From Candidatus Rhodoferax randersensis (GTDB taxonomy: Bacteria; Pseudomonadota; Gammaproteobacteria; Burkholderiales; Burkholderiaceae_C): DNA of 64,000 nt. The notes below the pieces were generated by a model. It saw only the letters and a program-made list of their open reading frames with translations, was not told the origin of the DNA and did no database searches. The stretch lies in assembly GCA_016718155.1 (NCBI GenBank), contig JADKEH010000044.1, positions 248,001 through 312,000 of the forward strand, given 5' to 3'. This document shows, piece by piece, positions 61,178 through 64,000 of this stretch (position 1 is the first letter of the stretch; each line of letters begins with the position of its first letter). Both the position numbers and the translations under genes were made by a program.

Positions 61178-62599
61178 TCAAGCCGCATGGATTTCTTCCT
61201 TCTCGCGTGGCAGAGCCGTGGTGATGGCCTGCACCACCCGCTCCATCTTCATGAACCTCGACCCCTTGACCAGCACGCTGCCCAGTTGCGGCAGGGTCGC
61301 CAGCACGGCCGCGTTGAGCGCCTGCACATCGGCAAAGTGGCGCCCACCGGGAAACTGATCACTGGCCGCGGCCGAAGCCTCGCCCAGCGTCATCAACCGG
61401 TCGATGCCCAGCGCGTGCGCCTCGCGCCCGGCCTGCGCATGGAAGGCCGGGCCCTGGTCGCCCACCTCACCCATGTCACCGAGCACCAGCAGGCGCGGGC
61501 CGGGCAGGCTGGCCAGCACTGCCACGGCGGCGCGCACCGAATCCGGGTTGGCGTTGTAGGTGTCGTCCACCACCGTCAGCGCCTGCCCGTCGCGCCTCAG
61601 CGCGATGGCGCGCGAACGCCCCTTGACCGGCTCGAACGCAGCCAGACCAGCGGCAATCGCGCTCAGTGGCACACCTGCGGCCAGGGCGCAGCAGGCAGCA
61701 GCCAGCGAATTCTTGACGTTGTGCAGGCCGGCAATGTGCAGTGGGTACGTCAGGGCACCAACAGGCGTCTGCGCCGCTACCTGCCACTGGTCGCCCAACC
61801 ACACGGCGCTATTGCAATAGACATCGGGCGAACCTTGCGCCTGATCCAGCGCGAAGCACAGCGTGGCACGCTGCGCCGCCAAGGCCTGCCACAGCGGCGT
61901 GAACGCGTCGTCCTGCGGAAACACGGCCACACCGTTGCCCGGCAGGGCATCAATGACGCTGCCGTTTTCCAGCGCCACGGCCTCAACCGTGGCCATGAAC
62001 TCCAGATGCTCGCGCTGCGCGTTGTTGACCAGCGCCACCGTCGGCTGGGCGATGGCCGCCAGCGTGGCGATCTCGCCGACATGGTTCATGCCCAGTTCAA
62101 CCACTGCCACCTGATGCGCCGCGCGCAGGCGCAGCAGCGTCAGCGGCACACCAATGTCGTTGTTGAAATTGCCCTGCGTCGCCAGATTGGCCTCGGGCTT
62201 GAACGCTTGCAGGATCGCCGCAATCATCTGCGTCACGGTGGTCTTGCCGTTGCTGCCGGTCACCGCGATCAGCGGCAACTTGAACTGGGCGCGCCAAGCC
62301 GTGGCCAGTTGCGCCAACGCCCGCTTGGCGTCGGGCACCAGCACACCGGGCAGATCGGCCGCCTCCAGCCTGGCTTGTGCATCGCCCTGGCACAGCGCCG
62401 CCACGGCACCCTTGGATCGGGCCTCGGCCAGAAAATCGTTGCCGTCAAAGCGCTCGCCACGCAGCGCCACAAACAGATCGCCAGCTTGCAGGGTGCGCGT
62501 ATCAGTATGCACGCGGGCAAACGCCACCGCGCCGTCCCCCACCAGCCTCGCCTCGGTCAGCCACGGCAACATGCCCGACAGCGTCATCGAGTCACTCAT
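61178..62599 (-). CDS. murF: UDP-N-acetylmuramoyl-tripeptide--D-alanyl-D-alanine ligase MurF
   Basis: The 473-residue ligase adds D-Ala-D-Ala, made by Ddl in the same cluster, to the UDP-MurNAc-tripeptide. DTRTLQAGDLFVALRGERFDG lies in domain 1. LIAVTGSNGKTTVTQMIAAI is the ATP loop, and VVELGMNHVGEIATLAAIA follows. VVDDTYNANPDSVRAAVAVL and LVLGDMGEVGDQGPAFH are domain 3 motifs. It overlaps murE by 8 bases and precedes mraY by 19 bases. Confidence 0.97.
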   Translation of the reverse strand: MSDSMTLSGMLPWLTEARLVGDGAVAFARVHTDTRTLQAGDLFVALRGERFDGNDFLAEARSKGAVAALCQGDAQARLEAADLPGVLVPDAKRALAQLATAWRAQFKLPLIAVTGSNGKTTVTQMIAAILQAFKPEANLATQGNFNNDIGVPLTLLRLRAAHQVAVVELGMNHVGEIATLAAIAQPTVALVNNAQREHLEFMATVEAVALENGSVIDALPGNGVAVFPQDDAFTPLWQALAAQRATLCFALDQAQGSPDVYCNSAVWLGDQWQVAAQTPVGALTYPLHIAGLHNVKNSLAAACCALAAGVPLSAIAAGLAAFEPVKGRSRAIALRRDGQALTVVDDTYNANPDSVRAAVAVLASLPGPRLLVLGDMGEVGDQGPAFHAQAGREAHALGIDRLMTLGEASAAASDQFPGGRHFADVQALNAAVLATLPQLGSVLVKGSRFMKMERVVQAITTALPREKEEIHAA

Positions 62600-64000
62600 G
62601 ACAAGACTCCCTGCGGGCCGCAGGCGGCTGCCAGACCATCAACGCCTGGCGCACCTGTTGCACATCGGAAAAGGGCTGCCTCTGGCCAGCAACTTCCTGG
62701 TAGTCCTCGTGGCCCTTACCTGCCACCAGCACCACGTCCCGGGACTCGGCCTGCGCGACGGTTTGAGCAATGGCCAAGGCGCGGTCGGATTGCACCGTGG
62801 CTGAGCCGTCATGCGTGACACCCAGCAAAATCTGGCTGATGATGGCCTCCGGCCGCTCACGGCGCGGGTTGTCGCTGGTCACCACGATGCGGTCGGCATG
62901 GCGGGCCGCGACCGCACCCATCAGTGGCCGCTTGATCGGGTCGCGGTCACCGCCGCAACCAAACACGCACCAGAGCCGGCCACCGCGTTGCTGGGCCAGG
63001 CTGTGCAGCGTCGTCAGCGCCTTGTCCAGCGCATCGGGCGTGTGGGCGTAGTCCACCACACCCAATGGCTGGTCTGGCGCGCCAAGACACTCCATGCGGC
63101 CGGGTACCGGGGTCAACAAATGGCAGGCCTGCACCGCCGCTGCCAGCGGCACCCCCAGCGCGCGCATGCCACCCAGCACACCGAGCACATTGGACACGTT
63201 GTAGTGCCCAATCAGGCCGGTCTCCAGAAGATGATTGTCCGCGCCCTCGTGTACCTCAAACGCCAGGCCACGACCGGTATAGCGGATGTTGTCGGCGCGC
63301 AGGCGCGCCGGACCACGGCAGGCAACCGTCCACAAGTCGAGGGCGCCACCCTGCAAGGAGGCGGCCAGTGTCTCACCGTGACCATCGTCAACGTTGACAA
63401 CTGCCGCGCGCAGACCCGGCCAGGCAAACAGTCTGAGTTTGGCCTGCCAATAGGCCTGCATGTCACCGTGGTAGTCCAGGTGGTCCTGGGTCAGGTTGGT
63501 CAACAGCGCGGTGTGAATCCGCGTGCCGTCCAGCCGGTGCTCGACGATGCCGATCGAGGAGGCCTCGATGGCGCAGGCGGAAAAGCCGGCATCGGCAAAG
63601 CGGCGAAAACTCTGCTGCAGCAAAACCGGGTCGGGCGTGGTCAGACCGGTCGACACCACCGCCAGCGCGTCGTCGGCGCCGCAGCCCGGCAAGGGCGGAA
63701 CGCCCACACCCAGGGTGCCGACCACCGCGCAACGCTGTGTCAGCGGCGCGGGCAAGGTGCTCAGGGCCTGCGCCAGCCACCAACTGGTGGAGGTCTTGCC
63801 GTTGGTGCCGGTCACCGCCAGCACGCGCAAGGCCTGCGAGGGATCTCCATAGTAGGCCGCCGCAATCGGCCCGGACGCGGCCTTGAGCGCGGCATAGCTG
63901 GCGATGGCCGCATCGTCGAGGCCAAAGTCTTCGACACCGTCGCGCTCGACCAGACAAGCCACCGCACCACGGCGCAGGGCGTCGGCGACGTGCGCCCTGC
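62592..64000 (-). CDS. murE: UDP-N-acetylmuramoyl-L-alanyl-D-glutamate--2,6-diaminopimelate ligase MurE (5' end outside window)
   Basis: The last 468 residues of MurE are present; the frame is open to the window edge, reading ADALRRGAVACLVERDGVED at the visible start. VLAVTGTNGKTSTSWWLAQAL is the ATP loop and LTNLTQDHLDYHGDM follows. VVDYAHTPDALDKALTTL and the DNPRRERPEAIISQIL motif appear later; the DNPR motif marks specificity for meso-diaminopimelate rather than lysine. GKGHEDYQEV lies near the C-terminus. About 30-45 N-terminal residues should lie beyond base 64000. Confidence 0.96.
   Translation of the reverse strand, partial: RAHVADALRRGAVACLVERDGVEDFGLDDAAIASYAALKAASGPIAAAYYGDPSQALRVLAVTGTNGKTSTSWWLAQALSTLPAPLTQRCAVVGTLGVGVPPLPGCGADDALAVVSTGLTTPDPVLLQQSFRRFADAGFSACAIEASSIGIVEHRLDGTRIHTALLTNLTQDHLDYHGDMQAYWQAKLRLFAWPGLRAAVVNVDDGHGETLAASLQGGALDLWTVACRGPARLRADNIRYTGRGLAFEVHEGADNHLLETGLIGHYNVSNVLGVLGGMRALGVPLAAAVQACHLLTPVPGRMECLGAPDQPLGVVDYAHTPDALDKALTTLHSLAQQRGGRLWCVFGCGGDRDPIKRPLMGAVAARHADRIVVTSDNPRRERPEAIISQILLGVTHDGSATVQSDRALAIAQTVAQAESRDVVLVAGKGHEDYQEVAGQRQPFSDVQQVRQALMVWQPPAARRESCHE

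Noticed and set aside
58456..61188. Apparent 910-residue MraY-MurD fusion protein
   Set aside because: The frame is open only because one extra T at 60073-60075 shifts mraY after HHHFEK. In the corrected frame mraY ends normally at 59979 and murD begins at a GTG two bases later.

Overview
The window is a GC-rich chromosomal segment of a betaproteobacterium, most likely a Burkholderiales member of the Comamonadaceae type. This is inferred from familiar gene neighbourhoods (pilR-ampD-nrdA-nrdB-histone H1-like; accB-accC-prmA-DUF3426; rodA; plsC-like and cdsA-like; ftsZ/lpxC), the long NrdA, the Ser/Pro-rich NrdB linker and the Lys/Ala-rich H1-like protein. No rRNA, tRNA, CRISPR array or intact insertion sequence was seen.

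Layout. 1-6.5 kb (+): end of pilR, ampD, class Ia ribonucleotide reductase behind a promoter with two NrdR boxes, and a histone H1-like gene with a strong terminator. 6.5-12.6 kb (-): PfkB kinase, DUF3426 protein, prmA, accC, accB, a TlpA-like thioredoxin and an unknown protein. 12.6-14.1 kb (+): mpl. 14.2-19.5 kb (-): aroG preceded by a Phe-rich leader peptide and attenuator, tldD, a broken 3-hydroxyisobutyrate dehydrogenase-like gene that runs into about 200 bases of almost pure G/C, and rodA. 19.5-26.9 kb (+): YqiA-like esterase, RNase II/R-family enzyme, TonB-like protein, aroE, mtgA, PlsC-like and CdsA-like lipid enzymes, ruvC. 27-28.1 kb (-): a 58-residue membrane protein and lpxC.

28.5-50.2 kb (+, one gene on -): a surface-glycan island of about 20 genes. 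It has a Wzx-like flippase, a WbpE/WbpD/WbpB-like trio, an epimerase, three DegT aminotransferases, an SDR / phosphoesterase / C-methyltransferase / ATP-grasp cassette, an acetamidino module (HisH, HisF, WbpG-like), two glycosyltransferases, a two-domain oxidoreductase, a heparinase-like protein and a PglC/PglD/PglE-like set. No polymerase, chain-length regulator, PglF-type dehydratase or WbpA-type dehydrogenase is present. 50.2-64 kb (-): the division and cell-wall cluster murE-murF-mraY-murD-ftsW-murG-murC-ddl-ftsQ-ftsA-ftsZ. The island lies exactly between ftsZ and lpxC, normally neighbours in this group, and its last stop codon overlaps the ftsZ stop codon.

Quality. Nine single-base indels in short homopolymers break accC, an epimerase, an aminotransferase, the heparinase-like gene (two), murC (three) and mraY. 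Correcting each restores the normal family length, so most are probably sequencing errors. The G/C-only tract near 17.3 kb also looks artefactual.

The most interesting signals are the island's position, the unusual sugar-modifying cassette inside it, the aroG leader/attenuator, and a repeated pattern of -10-like hexamers 6-9 bases before start codons that lack a Shine-Dalgarno sequence, suggesting leaderless mRNAs.
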